From Glandiceps talaboti (Eukaryota; Hemichordata; Enteropneusta; Spengelidae): a stretch of 64,000 bases of DNA. Position numbers and translations under genes: made by a program. The stretch lies in contig NC_135558.1 in NCBI RefSeq assembly GCF_964340395.1, forward strand, positions 22,443,564 to 22,507,563, given 5' to 3'. Positions 35,364 through 45,900 of the stretch are shown here, one piece after another. The notes below the pieces were generated by a model. The model was given only the letters and a program-made list of their open reading frames with translations, made no database searches and was not told the origin of the DNA. Each line of letters begins with the position of its first letter. Position 1 is the stretch's first letter.

Positions 35364-37127
35364 TCAATCAATATCCATTGGTTCCTGAAAGTCACTGCAA
35401 AGAAAGAACCAAGAGCAATCAATTAACAAAAGAAATGTTTGTTATGAATGTGAAGGGAGAGGTACACAGTTCATTTTATCTTTTGTTTCTAATAAACAGT
35501 TACATGCTACAAACAAAGAATCTATTGTTTGTCCCTATAGAAATGCCAACTGTCTTGTGTCTTTTTACTATTTGCTCCTCTTGGACAATTATATTGCTCT
35601 GTTTTGTTTTTATACACTAACAGATTAAAAAAGTTACTAGTACCTTTGAAAGTAGGCCTGTTCCTTCATCCTTTTTAAAGTTGCCATACAACTTTGCTAG
35701 GCGTTTGGCTTGCTTCTCTTCAGCAATTTCTCTATCTTTGTCAGTCTTTGCTTTATTGCTTTGCTGTGCTGCATGTGTTCCATTTTTTGTCCTGCTGGAG
35801 TTTGCTTTCTTTGTCCACTTTCTGTTTTTTGTACTTTTATGTTGACACTGCTTTTTCTAAAGTCATCTTGAGTTTCTACTCTAAGATGCAACAAATAAAA
35901 ACATGCATGTAAGTAACACTAATTTTGGCAAAACAAAAATTATCAACTGGTAAATAGAATCTACAAAATGTATATTCTTGTAGTGTGTTAACAGTGGTAC
36001 ACCCTAGGTGAATACATTTTATCAGACTTCCCAAAAGTACATCAGAGGCTGAGCAGCCATAATTAAGGAACAGCTTTATAAAAACTTTATAAAAAAATAA
36101 TGAACTCGCAGTCTTCCCACATTGTCTCACTTAACACTTAACATTTCTACTTAGAATAAGACAAGGATAATTAATATTGCTTGTCTGATGGCCACAATGC
36201 CTCAACAAGAGTTCCATATTCTTACTCTCTCCTTACAACTAAATAGGTGTTGTGTTCTATAATTTGCACTATAACGTAATGAATACACAAATACATCAAT
36301 ATGAAGCATTTTAAACATGACAATCTTTGATTAAAATGAAAGTCCATACCCTTATTAAATAAATACATACATGTACGTATATATATATACACACACACAC
36401 ATACATACATACGGACAGACCTCAATGACATACATCAAGTTGGTGAAAAGTGTTCTGCATGTACATGACAGAGCACTGTGTAAATGTGGCTGTGACCATG
36501 GGGTGTACTAGTACTACTACTAAATGATTTGTGACACACTGGTTTCTACAAAACACTCCAACATTGTTCCATTCCATATCTTAATTGAATAAATTAATTT
36601 GCCACTGTTTTCTAACAAGACTCAGTGCGGTACATAGGAACTCTTTCGACGAGAAACTAATATTTTTTACACGATAAATCATGGGGGGGGGGGGGGTGTA
36701 ATCTAATTCCAGTTTACACACGGCACCAGGCAAGCAGTGCATTCTTTCCTACTTTCAATCGACAAAGTGGACACTCCAACTTGAATATTACATGTATATC
36801 AGATGTACTTTAAAAACAACTTTCGGAAGTTTCAAACAGTTGTAGAAGTCTATGTATGCAACCGTGGACCGAGGTCTAGGTCTATGTCTGAAAAGGCTCC
36901 GATCGTACGGCCACAAGTACTATAATATAAATAAGATACAACGTCTACACATAGACGACCTGGATTCTATCGTTTAAAAAAAATACCAGAGCCTATAATG
37001 TGCTCTGAAAGCGTCAGTTAAATTAACATACCTTCATCACCAAAATGAGTAGGTCTTGATGTATACCTCTTCTCATGATCAGTTGTCGAAAACGATTTTC
37101 TTTGCCTTTGTGAATCATGGCCGCCAT
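35364..37127 (-). CDS. small basic protein, three-exon model (unknown function)
   Basis: Proposed exons on the minus strand are 37127-37032, 35856-35644 and 35384-35364. Exon 1 starts AAGATGGCGGCCATG and encodes MAAMIHKGKENRFRQLIMRR plus 12 residues to a GTATGT donor, phase 0. Exon 2 follows a GACTTTAG acceptor and encodes a Lys/Gln/Asn-rich segment, then DREIAEEKQAKRLAKLYGNF and KKDEGTGLLSK, with an AAG|GTACTA donor. Exon 3 follows TGACTTTCAG and ends EPMDID-stop. All junctions are phase 0, giving about 109 residues, strongly basic with an acidic tail, no signal peptide and no known domain recognised. The exon 2 acceptor is uncertain: a better polypyrimidine acceptor at 35881 would bring stops into this frame, while another frame of exon 2 stays open to KRSKPNA-stop. 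Confidence 0.45.
35857..37031 (-). other. intron 1 of the small basic protein model
   Basis: Bounded by GTATGT at the right and ACTTTAG at the left in minus-strand sense. It contains a G-run at about 36685-36697 and short CA/TA microsatellites near 36366-36410, and no tandem array. An additional small exon cannot be excluded. Confidence 0.35.
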
Positions 37128-37528
37128 CTTCCGTTTCACATTTGAAGTACTGGGGAGATTGCGCGCGTTGATTTGATTGGCTGATACGTCATAGCCTCGT
37201 TCACAATAATTTCAAAACTTCAATGCGTTGTAAACTTTACAGCAGTCGTTGATTCAATTTTGAAAAAATATATTTTTGTTTATTATTTTGTTTCTTTCAT
37301 ATTATCCATGTTTGCGCTGTTATTAGCCATAAACAAAATATTTGTTCCTAGCAGTTTTTCCACTAGCTTTGAAAGAGCCTGTGACGCCATATTGTGGATA
37401 TAACCTTAGCCAGCGATCGACGATCGAGGGGTTTGTTTACACCGTACGTTCACGTTACGTATCGACTCAAAACAGAGCAGTATACTTGTAATCTCCAAAA
37501 GTTGAAGCAAAATGGCAATCTATGAGAG
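37128..37528. promoter_or_regulatory. candidate bidirectional promoter
   Basis: This 400-bp interval separates the minus-strand ATG at 37127 from a plus-strand ATG at 37529. On the minus strand AAGATGGCGGCC overlaps the start codon, a typical YY1 element position. ATTGGCTG (an inverted CCAAT) and TGATACGTCAT (CRE-like) lie at about 37176-37192. CpG dinucleotides are denser than in the flanks (GCGCGCG, CGATCGACGATCGAGG, CGTACGTTCACGTTACG). A CCATATTGTGG near 37388 is a second YY1-like core. Motif assignments are by eye. Confidence 0.5.
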
Positions 37529-38059
37529 ATGGAAGCGAAAAGTGGCCATTCCAGTTCTGAGGACAACTTTGCGATCATTGGCCCACAAACGATGGACTCC
37601 CATCACTTCCGGGTGATGTCCCTCGACATCAACAACACACGAACACGTACACAGACAATACCGATACCGTTTCAAGCGAGTTTGGTAGACTAATGAGATG
37701 ATCGACAGGAAGGAGATGGCGAGCATCATATTTATTCATGTTATAACATAACGGAGGAAATGAAGACAACTGTGAGTTATTTGACAATGAAGAGGGGAGT
37801 CAAAATCCCTTGTTGACATCCGACTGTCGAGATTTATCAGACGGCGTTGATGATGGGTATGACAACCCTGAATATGACTGACTATAGTGAAACTGAAAAC
37901 TCAGATATTGGCGAGGCCGATCATATGCGGCCCAAAATGAACCACTCTTTTCAATGCCTATACGCTACACGACCGGCCCAAGTCAAGAAATATACTGCAG
38001 GGGACATTTCCTGTAGTACCCTTGAAAATGGGCCGTGTTTCTGCATATGTAACCAGTAA
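37529..38059 (+). pseudogene. broken or intron-split coding region, unknown product
   Basis: Three adjacent frames look coding but do not join. Frame one, 37529-37693, starts MEAKSGHSSSEDNFAIIGPQ and runs 54 codons to TAA-TGA. Frame two, open from 37747 to 37881, has no ATG and encodes acidic sequence with CELFDNEEGSQNPLLTSD and DDGYDNPEYD. Frame three, to 38059, continues with DYSETENSDIGEADHM and ends FCICNQ. The shared acidic, Ser/Thr/Asp-rich character suggests one original coding region damaged by frameshifts, or short exons whose splice sites I cannot place. DNPEY resembles an NPxY sorting/PTB motif. An ETS-like ACTTCCGGGT lies at about 37607. I recognise no family. Confidence 0.35.
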
Positions 38060-38689
38060 TTGCTAGTCCCAAGTTGAAGCATAGTAAACAAATTCCACAC
38101 TAATATACGTGCATGGCTATCACAAACCCAGAATACTAAATCTGGCAAATGATTTTAAAATGGATGTTTGTTATGTAGGTGACATATTACAAATAATTTG
38201 AGAAAACAGTTACATTAAATCTCGGTAAGTTGTGAGGGTGAACGATGCAAATAATAAATGCATACAACAATACATGTACATTTTATATTAGAGGTATTCT
38301 GTAAGGATTGATTTTGTTGTTCATGCAGCTGGTTTACGTTTTAACAAGAACAGATTCCTGTGTTTATACTTAACAATGAAACTTAATAAATATATTTTAA
38401 CATGTAAATGTACTGTAGTTATTGGTTATTTGATGGTGTTGCAGGCATTCTTATAAATATTACCTACATTCACCTGCATACATTTGATGTATGTTTTAGT
38501 GAATAAGTATTTAGGCAAGTTTAATTCCAAGCAATATTTATTATGACACAGAAGCATATTAACAGAGAACCCTTGGATTGGTATGCCCTTCCACATTGCC
38601 ACTGTCCAGGTAACTTTAAAATATTCTGGAAACTACCACAAAAGCTGCTAAAAGTCTGCTGCTAGTCGTTTTGCCCATGACAGAGCAAA
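38060..38689. other. no gene recognised
   Basis: AT-rich spacer with nothing recognisable. Confidence 0.5.
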
Positions 38690-38993
38690 GTGTAAACACT
38701 CCTGACAGACATTATTTAGAAATTAACTCCTGTGGCTGAAGACAGCTGCCAGTAAACTGCAAGTAGCTGTTGGTGAACTGCAGACAGCTGTCAGTGAGAT
38801 GCAGACAGCTGTCAGTAAGCTTAAGAATTTTTTTCCTAACAGACATAAACCCTAGAAGTCTGTTGCAGACATTCAGCAGCTCAACACATTTTTGAATGTG
38901 TGCAATAGAGCTGTTGGTAGTGTGCCACAGAGCTGAAAAGCTCTGAAAAAGCTCTTTGCCAGCTTGGGTCTGAGCTTTCAGTTTGGTAAGGGA
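38690..38993. repeat. CTGTCAG-rich segment beside array 2
   Basis: GCAGACAGCTGTCAGTGAG and the closely similar GCAGACAGCTGTCAGTAAG follow one another near 38780-38820, with further CTGCCAG, CCTGACAG and AGAGCTG motifs. Its right end GTTTGGTAAGGG is nearly the reverse complement of the start of the segment at 34241. Confidence 0.6.
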
Positions 38994-40309
38994 ATAGCCA
39001 CCTAATGCCAATGTAGGGTAATAGCCACCTAATGCCAGTGTAGGGTAATAGCCACCTAATGCCAGTGTAGGGTAATAGCCACCTAATGCCAGTGTAGGGT
39101 AATAGCCACATAATGATGCCAGTGTAGGGTAATAGCCACCTAATGCCAATGTAGGGTAATAGCCACCTAATGCCAGTGTAGGGTAATAGCCACCTAATGC
39201 CAGTGTAGGGTAATAGCCACCTAATGCCAGTGTAGGGTAATAGCCACCTAATGCCAATGTAGGGTAATAGCCACCTAATGCCAATGTAGGGTAATAGCCA
39301 CCTAATGCCAGTGTAGGGTAATAGCCACCTAATGCCAGTGTAGGGTAATAGACACCTAATGCCAATGTAGGGTAATAGCCACCTAATGCCAATGTAGGGT
39401 AATAGCCACCTAATGCCAATGTAGGGTAATAGCCACCTAATGCCAGTGTAGGGTAATAGCCACCTAATGCCAGTGTAGGGTAATAGCCACCTAATGCCAA
39501 TGTAGGGTAATAGCCACATAATGATGCCAGTGTAGGGTAATAGCCACCTAATGCCAATGTAGGGTAATAGCCACCTAATGCCAGTGTAGGGTAATAGCCA
39601 CCTAATGCCAGTGTAGGGTAATAGCCACCTAATGCCAGTGTAGGGTAATAGCCACATAATGATGCCAGTGTAGGGTAATAGCCACATAATGATGCCAGTG
39701 TAGGGTAATAGCCACCTAATGCCAGTGTAGGGTAATAGCCACCTAATGCCAATGTAGGGTAATAGCCACCTAATGCCAGTGTAGGGTAATAGCCACCTAA
39801 TGCCAGTGTAGGGTAATAGCCACCTAATGCCAATGTAGGGTAATAGCCACCTAATGCCAGTGTAGGGTAATAGCCACCTAATGCCAGTGTAGGGTAATAG
39901 CCACCTAATGCCAGTGTAGGGTAATAGCCACCTAATGCCAGTGTAGGGTAATAGCCACCTAATGCCAGTGTAGGGTAATAGCCACCTAATGCCAATGTAG
40001 GGTAATAGCCACCTAATGCCAATGTAGGGTAATAGCCACCTAATGCCAATGTAGGGTAATAGCCACCTAATGATGCCAGTGTAGGGTAATAGCCACATAA
40101 TGATGCCAGTGTAGGGTAATAGCCACCTAATGCCAGTGTAGGGTAATAGCCACCTAATGCCAGTGTAGGGTAATAGCCACCTAATGCCAGTGTAGGGTAA
40201 TAGCCACCTAATGCCAATGTAGGGTAATAGCAACCTAATGCCAGTGTAGGGTAATAGCCACCTAATGCCAGTGTAGGGTAATAGCCACCTAATGCCAATG
40301 TAGGGTAAT
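38994..40309. repeat. 27-bp minisatellite, array 2, about 48 units
   Basis: Same unit as array 1. CCAGTG and CCAATG variants are interspersed, with 30-bp ATAATGATGCC units at about 39110, 39515, 39655, 39685, 40065 and 40095. A further half unit, TAGCCACCTAATGC, sits at 40617-40630 beyond the LINE tail, so the array was interrupted by that insertion. The two long minus-strand open frames reflect a unit divisible by three. Confidence 0.97.
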
Positions 40310-40616
40310 CTGAATGGTTCAATTCCTTTTATCATAAGAGTTGTGATTATTATATATTTCTACTTTATTGTACAGTATTTTATCGTATTGTATTGTATTA
40401 TTGTATTGTATATACTGTATATATGTGTATCATGCTGTACGTACTGTATATATGTGTATCATGCTGTACGTACTGTATATATGTGTATCGTATTTGTCAT
40501 GTGCTGTTGATCGTTTTAGCAACACCAAGACATATTCCTTTTCAATTTTGTAGTCATATTGGTCAATAAAGTAATCTAATCTAATCTAATCTAATCTAAT
40601 CTAATCTAATCTAATC
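40310..40616 (+). mobile_element. LINE 3'UTR fragment with (TAATC)n tail
   Basis: Ends in ATTGGTCAATAAAGTAATC followed by (TAATC)n at about 40571-40616, the style of CR1/jockey-like LINE tails (AATAAAGTATTCTATTC). It also contains TATTGTATTGTATTATTG and three 32-bp repeats of GTACTGTATATATGTGTATC at about 40420-40492. No coding part remains. Array text flanks it on both sides (GGGTAAT at the left, TAGCCACCTAATGC at the right), showing insertion into the array. Confidence 0.7.
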
Positions 40617-40630
40617 TAGCCACCTAATGC

Positions 40631-42529
40631 AATTTATACAGGAGATAAAACATTAAAGATTTCTCAAACTCCTACAGATATATATATATATATAATAACA
40701 ATAAAAGTGTCTTCCTGGAGAGAACAGTGCTCAGTGTAATATGCTGAGCATAATATACTTAATACCAGAAATTAGCCTAGGAGGACCAACTCAGCCATAA
40801 CTCATAATGGCTGTATTCATCAACCTTCTGAAGCAGAGATTTGAGGTCTACTACTGTCCAGGACTTAGCGAAACACATGCCCACAGGAGACTACATGTAT
40901 TTCTATAGTAAAGAACAGAAAAATTACTACAATAATAGTGTAACTGTAACAAAATCTTGAGAATTATTGTCAAGGATTTAAAGTAAGGGTTAGATATGGA
41001 ATAGGGGGGGGGGGACTAGGAAGATTTTTGAGAAAAAAAATTGTCACAGGTCAAAAGTGAAGAAAAAAATTGCTGACCAACTGATACAGGAAAAAAAATG
41101 TTTCCAGGGTATGAAGTGCAAAAAATTTGTTTTGATGCAAGTGCAGAAACTACATTGTAGCTACAAATGTCAATTCCTGACCCTGACAAAATCAACTCTC
41201 GTCTTCCAAATTATCACAAACAGACATATGATCACTATGTCTTCACCTTTTGTACTCATGGAGATTCCCAGACAGAAAGCTGACATGACCAAAGCATTCT
41301 TCTACTCTTAAGCAAACATAATCAATTTGATAAACAACTTGTATTTAAGGAGTCATCCATAAAAATAATGATGACCTATGACTTATTAAATGTAAACTGA
41401 TTGTACACAATAATAAGAAACTACACTGTGCTTGAGAGGAGTAAAGGGTGTTAAAGGGCTAAAAAAATAACATATGTTTTTAATCAATTTTGACCCACTA
41501 GCTTACTCATTTTCTCCCCAAATAAGAGGCTGGCAATAATGCATATTTCTTTATTTCTTAGTCAATCATCTCTGCTACAATGGGCAGGCTTGTGTCTATG
41601 TATCTTGACATGTCTGTCCGTAAACATAAACTTCTCTGATCTGCTTATTGGCAAACAAATTGCATTCAAACTTGGCACAAAAGTTAGTCTAGTATGATTA
41701 CATTGTTATGTCTTATGCATGCTTCACTGTGTGTGTAATGGTAACTTTGATAAAGTTTTGCAAAATAGAGAATTGTTGATTTAAAATATCAATTTCTAAT
41801 CCCACATGTGTCCAATGCATTGTGATACAGTAACTATAATAGTTATTGACACAATTCAATTTTGAAAACCCATGTTATCGCCAGAGAACTTCTGTTTGAA
41901 AAAATATAATTGATTTTAACCCTGAGAGCCCACGTCAAATTTCAATCCAGCAATTGTGTGCATTATCATAGAAATTGTTGAAGATCCCAGTTACACTTGT
42001 ATGTAAATTATGTAATGAATACCCTTTCCAAACCCTATAATTAACATTGGTCTTAATTAAAGGTTACATACTATGAAATTTAGTTCCAGCTACCATGCAT
42101 TCTATGGAACTCTTAGATACTATTTAAATTTAGTATTTAACATCAAGATATGTAATTTGAATGGTCTTCTGAAGTCCTTGTCCTGGAATTACCCAAGAAT
42201 TTATTATTGAGTGAGTCTTCCATGATTCAGTGAATCTGCTACCATCTACATGTACACTTTATTTTATGATAGGTTACATAATTTCATTCATTAGAAACTA
42301 TATAAATCATCTTATACCATGCACAAGCCAGGTTTAACCAAAAATATGGAATATATTCTCTGGTCGTTCTACATCACAGCAACATATGTGTATGTCATGA
42401 CAATGTGTATCTATGTCACTGGTTCTGCTTTGTTCGAAATATGAGACTCAGTCAAAACATTCAAAATTGCATTACTTTCATTGAGTTTTCTTTGATATTA
42501 CTGGCACTGGTAGAATACACAGTTATTCT
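40631..42529. other. gene-free stretch upstream of the first collagen exon seen
   Basis: AT-rich. A (TA)n run lies at about 40678-40695 and a G-run at about 41006-41014. A diverged copy of the dispersed repeat with CAAACTTGGCACAAAAG lies near 41645-41760. No signal-peptide exon that would end in the needed phase (one base) was identified. Confidence 0.5.
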
Positions 42530-42652
42530 CCAATATTTTTCTTCATTTAGCCGGGAAATGACATAAGGGTCTCTACTTGTCTAGTGACTCATAGTGACAA
42601 AGGCCCCTTAAGTCACTCACATTTTCTTTGGCTGAACAAAGAAAAATATTGG
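42530..42652. mobile_element. MITE-like element with 23-bp inverted ends
   Basis: The left arm CCAATATTTTTCTTCATTTA (42530-42549, continuing GCC) is nearly the reverse complement of the right arm 42630-42652 (GGCTGAACAAAGAAAAATAT then TGG). The interior has CTAGTGACTCATAGTGACAA. A related sequence with AATGTGAGTGAGCAAAGGAG and CTTGTCACTATGAGATGA lies at 49955-50010. It sits only 140 bases upstream of the exon at 42794. Confidence 0.65.
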
Positions 42653-42793
42653 GAATAATATCTGATTATTTATTGTGTCAAAGTAAATACATATTCTGAA
42701 CACAAAACTGGAAATTGCTACTGGACATTTTCGGTAACACACTTCAGTCTTTGTATTGACTGATTTTGTTTATTTTTACATATTCTTCCACAG

Positions 42794-42947
42794 AAGTTGT
42801 TGATCTACTTCAAGGGACATCAAGGTTCTCTCTATCAGAAGACAGCCATATACCAAGGACTTACCCAGATAGCAATGGTTGTCTTTATCACATATTTACT
42901 CAAAATGACATCTATGTACAGTCTATCAAAAATTTATTTCCAGACAG
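42794..42947 (+). CDS. TSPN gene exon a
   Basis: Acceptor TATTCTTCCACAG, donor CAGACAG|GTAAGC. It enters after one base of a codon and leaves after two. It encodes the first strand, with VVDLL, NGCLYHI and SIKNLFPD. Entry after one base, immediately before VDLL, fits a preceding signal-peptide exon. Confidence 0.85.
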
Positions 42948-45900
42948 GTAAGCATTTTTCTGGAAATTCTTATAATTGTTATAACCAGCTTATGTGAAAT
43001 AGAGAGAAACTTTGTTCCCCATAGAGTTTCACATAAAATAGGTTGAAAGTGTTTACATCCACCAAAATGACATGACATCATTGTACACAATTTGTGATAT
43101 TTATTCCAGCTACCTGGGAATAGTTTCAGCTGAGTTGGTCATCTGTTGAGGATGTGCAATGAACTTTTGTACCACTATAGGTCCATGCCAGGTGTACATG
43201 TAGTTAATGTAAAGTGCTCTGAGCAGTGGACTTGTACTGCTATAGGTCCATGCCAGGTGTACATATAGTTAATGTAAAGTGCTCTGAGCAGTGAACTTTT
43301 GTACCACTATAGGTCCATGCCAGGTGTACATATAGTTAATGTAAAGTGCTCTGAGCAGTGGACTTTTGTACCACTATAGGTCCATGCCAGGTGTACATGT
43401 AGTTAATGTAACGTGCTCTGAGCAGTGGACTTGTACCACTATAGGTCCATGCCAGGTGTACATGTAGTTAATGTAAAGTGCTCTGAGCAATGGACTTTTG
43501 TACCACTATAGGTCCATGCCAGGTGTACATGTAGTTAATATAAAGTGCTCTGAGCAGTGGACTTGTACCACTATAGGTCCATGCCAGGTGTACATGTAGT
43601 TAATGTAAAGTGCTCTGAGCAGTGGACTTTTGTACCACTATAGGTCCATGCCAGGTGTACATGTAGTTAATGTAAAGTGCTCTGAGCAGTGGACTTGTAC
43701 CACTATAGGTCCATGCCAGGTGTACATGTAGTTAATGTAAAGTGCTCTGAGCAGTGGACTTGTACCGCTATAGGTCCATGCCAGGTGTACATGTAGTTAA
43801 TGTAAAGTGCTCTGAGCAATGGACTTTTGTACCGCTATAGGTCCATGCCAGGTGTACATGTAGTTAATGTAAAGTGCTCTGAGCAGTGGACTTGTACCAC
43901 TATAGGTCCATGCCAGGTGTACATGTAGTTAATGTAAAGTGCTCTGAGCAATGAACTTTTGTACCACTATAGGTCCATGCCAGGTGTACATGTAGTTAAT
44001 GTAAAGTGCTCTGAGCAGTGGACTTGTACCACTATAGGTCCATGCCAGGTGTACATGTAGTTAATGTAAAGTGCTCTGAGCAGTGGACTTGTACCACTAT
44101 AGGTCCATGCCAGGTGTACATGTAGTTAATGTAAAGTGCTCTGAGCAATGAACTTTTGTACCACTATAGGTCCATGCCAGGTGTACATGTAGTTAATGTA
44201 AAGTGCTCTGAGCAATGAACTTTTGTACCACTATAGGTCCATGCCAGGTGTACATGTAGTTAATGTAAAGTGCTCTGAGCAATGGACTTTTGTACCGCTA
44301 TAGGTCCATGCCAGGTGTACATGTAGTTAATGTAAAGTGCTCTGAGCAGTGGACTTTTGTACCACTATAGGTCCATGCCAGGTGTACATGTAGTTAATGT
44401 AAAGTGCTCTGAGCAATGGACTTTTGTACCGCTATAGGTCCATGCCAGGTGTACATGTAGTTAATGTAAAGTGCTCTGAGCAGTGGACTTTTGTACCGCT
44501 ATAGGTCCATGCCAGGTGTACATGTAGTTAATATAAAGTGCTCTGAGCAGTGGACTTTTGTACCGCTATAGGTCCATGCCAGGTGTACATGTAGTTAATG
44601 TAAAGTGCTCTGAGCAGTGGACTTGTACCACTATAGGTCCATGCCAGGTGTACATGTAGTTAATGTAAAGTGCTCTGAGCAGTGGACTTGTACCACTATA
44701 GGTCCATGCCAGGTGTACATGTAGTTAATGTAAAGTGCTCTGAGCAATGAACTTTTGTACCACTATAGGTCCATGCCAGGTGTACATGTAGTTAATGTAA
44801 ATTGCTCTGAGCAGTGGACTTTTGTACCGCTATAGGTCCATGCCAGGTGTACATGTAGTTAATGTAAAGTGCTCTGAGCAGTGGACTTTTGTACCGCTAT
44901 AGGTCCATGCCAGGTGTACATGTAGTTAATGTAAAGTGCTCTGAGCAGTGGACTTTTGTACCGCTATAGGTCCATGCCAGGTGTACATGTAGTTAATGTA
45001 AAGTGCTCTGAGCAGTGGACTTTTGTACCACTATAGGTCCATGCCAGGTGTACATGTAGTTAATGTAAAGTGCTCTGAGCAGTGGACTTTTGTACCACTA
45101 TAGGTCCATGCCAGGTGTACATGTAGTTAATGTAAAGTGCTCTGAGCAGTGGACTTTTGTACCACTATAGGTCCATGCCAGGTGTACATATAGTTAATGT
45201 AAAGTGCTCTGAGCAGTGGACTTTTGTACCACTATAGGTCCATGCCAGGTGTACATGTAGTTAATGTAAAGTGCTCTGAGCAATGGACTTTTGTACCACT
45301 ATAGGTCCATGCCAAGTGTACATGTAATGATGTAGTTAATGTAAAGTGCTCTGAGCAGTGGACTTTTGTACCGCTATAGGTCCATGCCAGGTGTACATGT
45401 AGTTAATGTAAAGTGCTCTGAGCAGTGGACTTTTGTACCACTATAGGTCCATGCCAGGTGTACATGTAGTTAATGTAAAGTGCTCTGAGCAATGGACTTG
45501 TACCGCTATAGGTCCATGCCAGGTGTACATGTAGTTAATGTAAAGTGCTCTGAGCAGTGGACTTTTGTACCACTATAGGTCCATGCCAGGTGTACATGTA
45601 GTTAATGTAAAGTGCTCTGAGCAGTGGACTTTTGTACCACTATAGGTCCATGCCAGGTGTACATGTAGTTAATGTAAAGTGCTCTGAGCAGTGGACTTTT
45701 GTACCACTATAGGTCCATGCCAGGTGTACATGTAGTTAATGTAAAGTGCTCTGAGCAGTGGACTTGTACCGCTATAGGTCCATGCCAGGTGTACATGTAG
45801 TTAATGTAAAGTGCTCTGAGCAGTGGACTTGTACCGCTATAGGTCCATGCCAGGTGTACATGTAGTTAATGTAAAGTGCTCTGAGCAGTGGACTTTTGTA

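Noticed and set aside
35171-35620. 149-codon plus-strand frame
   Set aside because: Antisense to the proposed terminal exon and 3'UTR of the minus-strand gene, with low-complexity F/L/Q content and no domain.
37520-37729. Minus-strand frame starting MMLAISFLSIISLVYQ
   Set aside because: Looks like a signal anchor, but it is antisense to the more protein-like MEAKSGHSS frame, and no continuation was found.
38712-40335. Two overlapping minus-strand frames of GGYYPTLAL and RWLLPYTGI repeats
   Set aside because: Products of the 27-bp array. Two different frames open at once argue against selection for protein.
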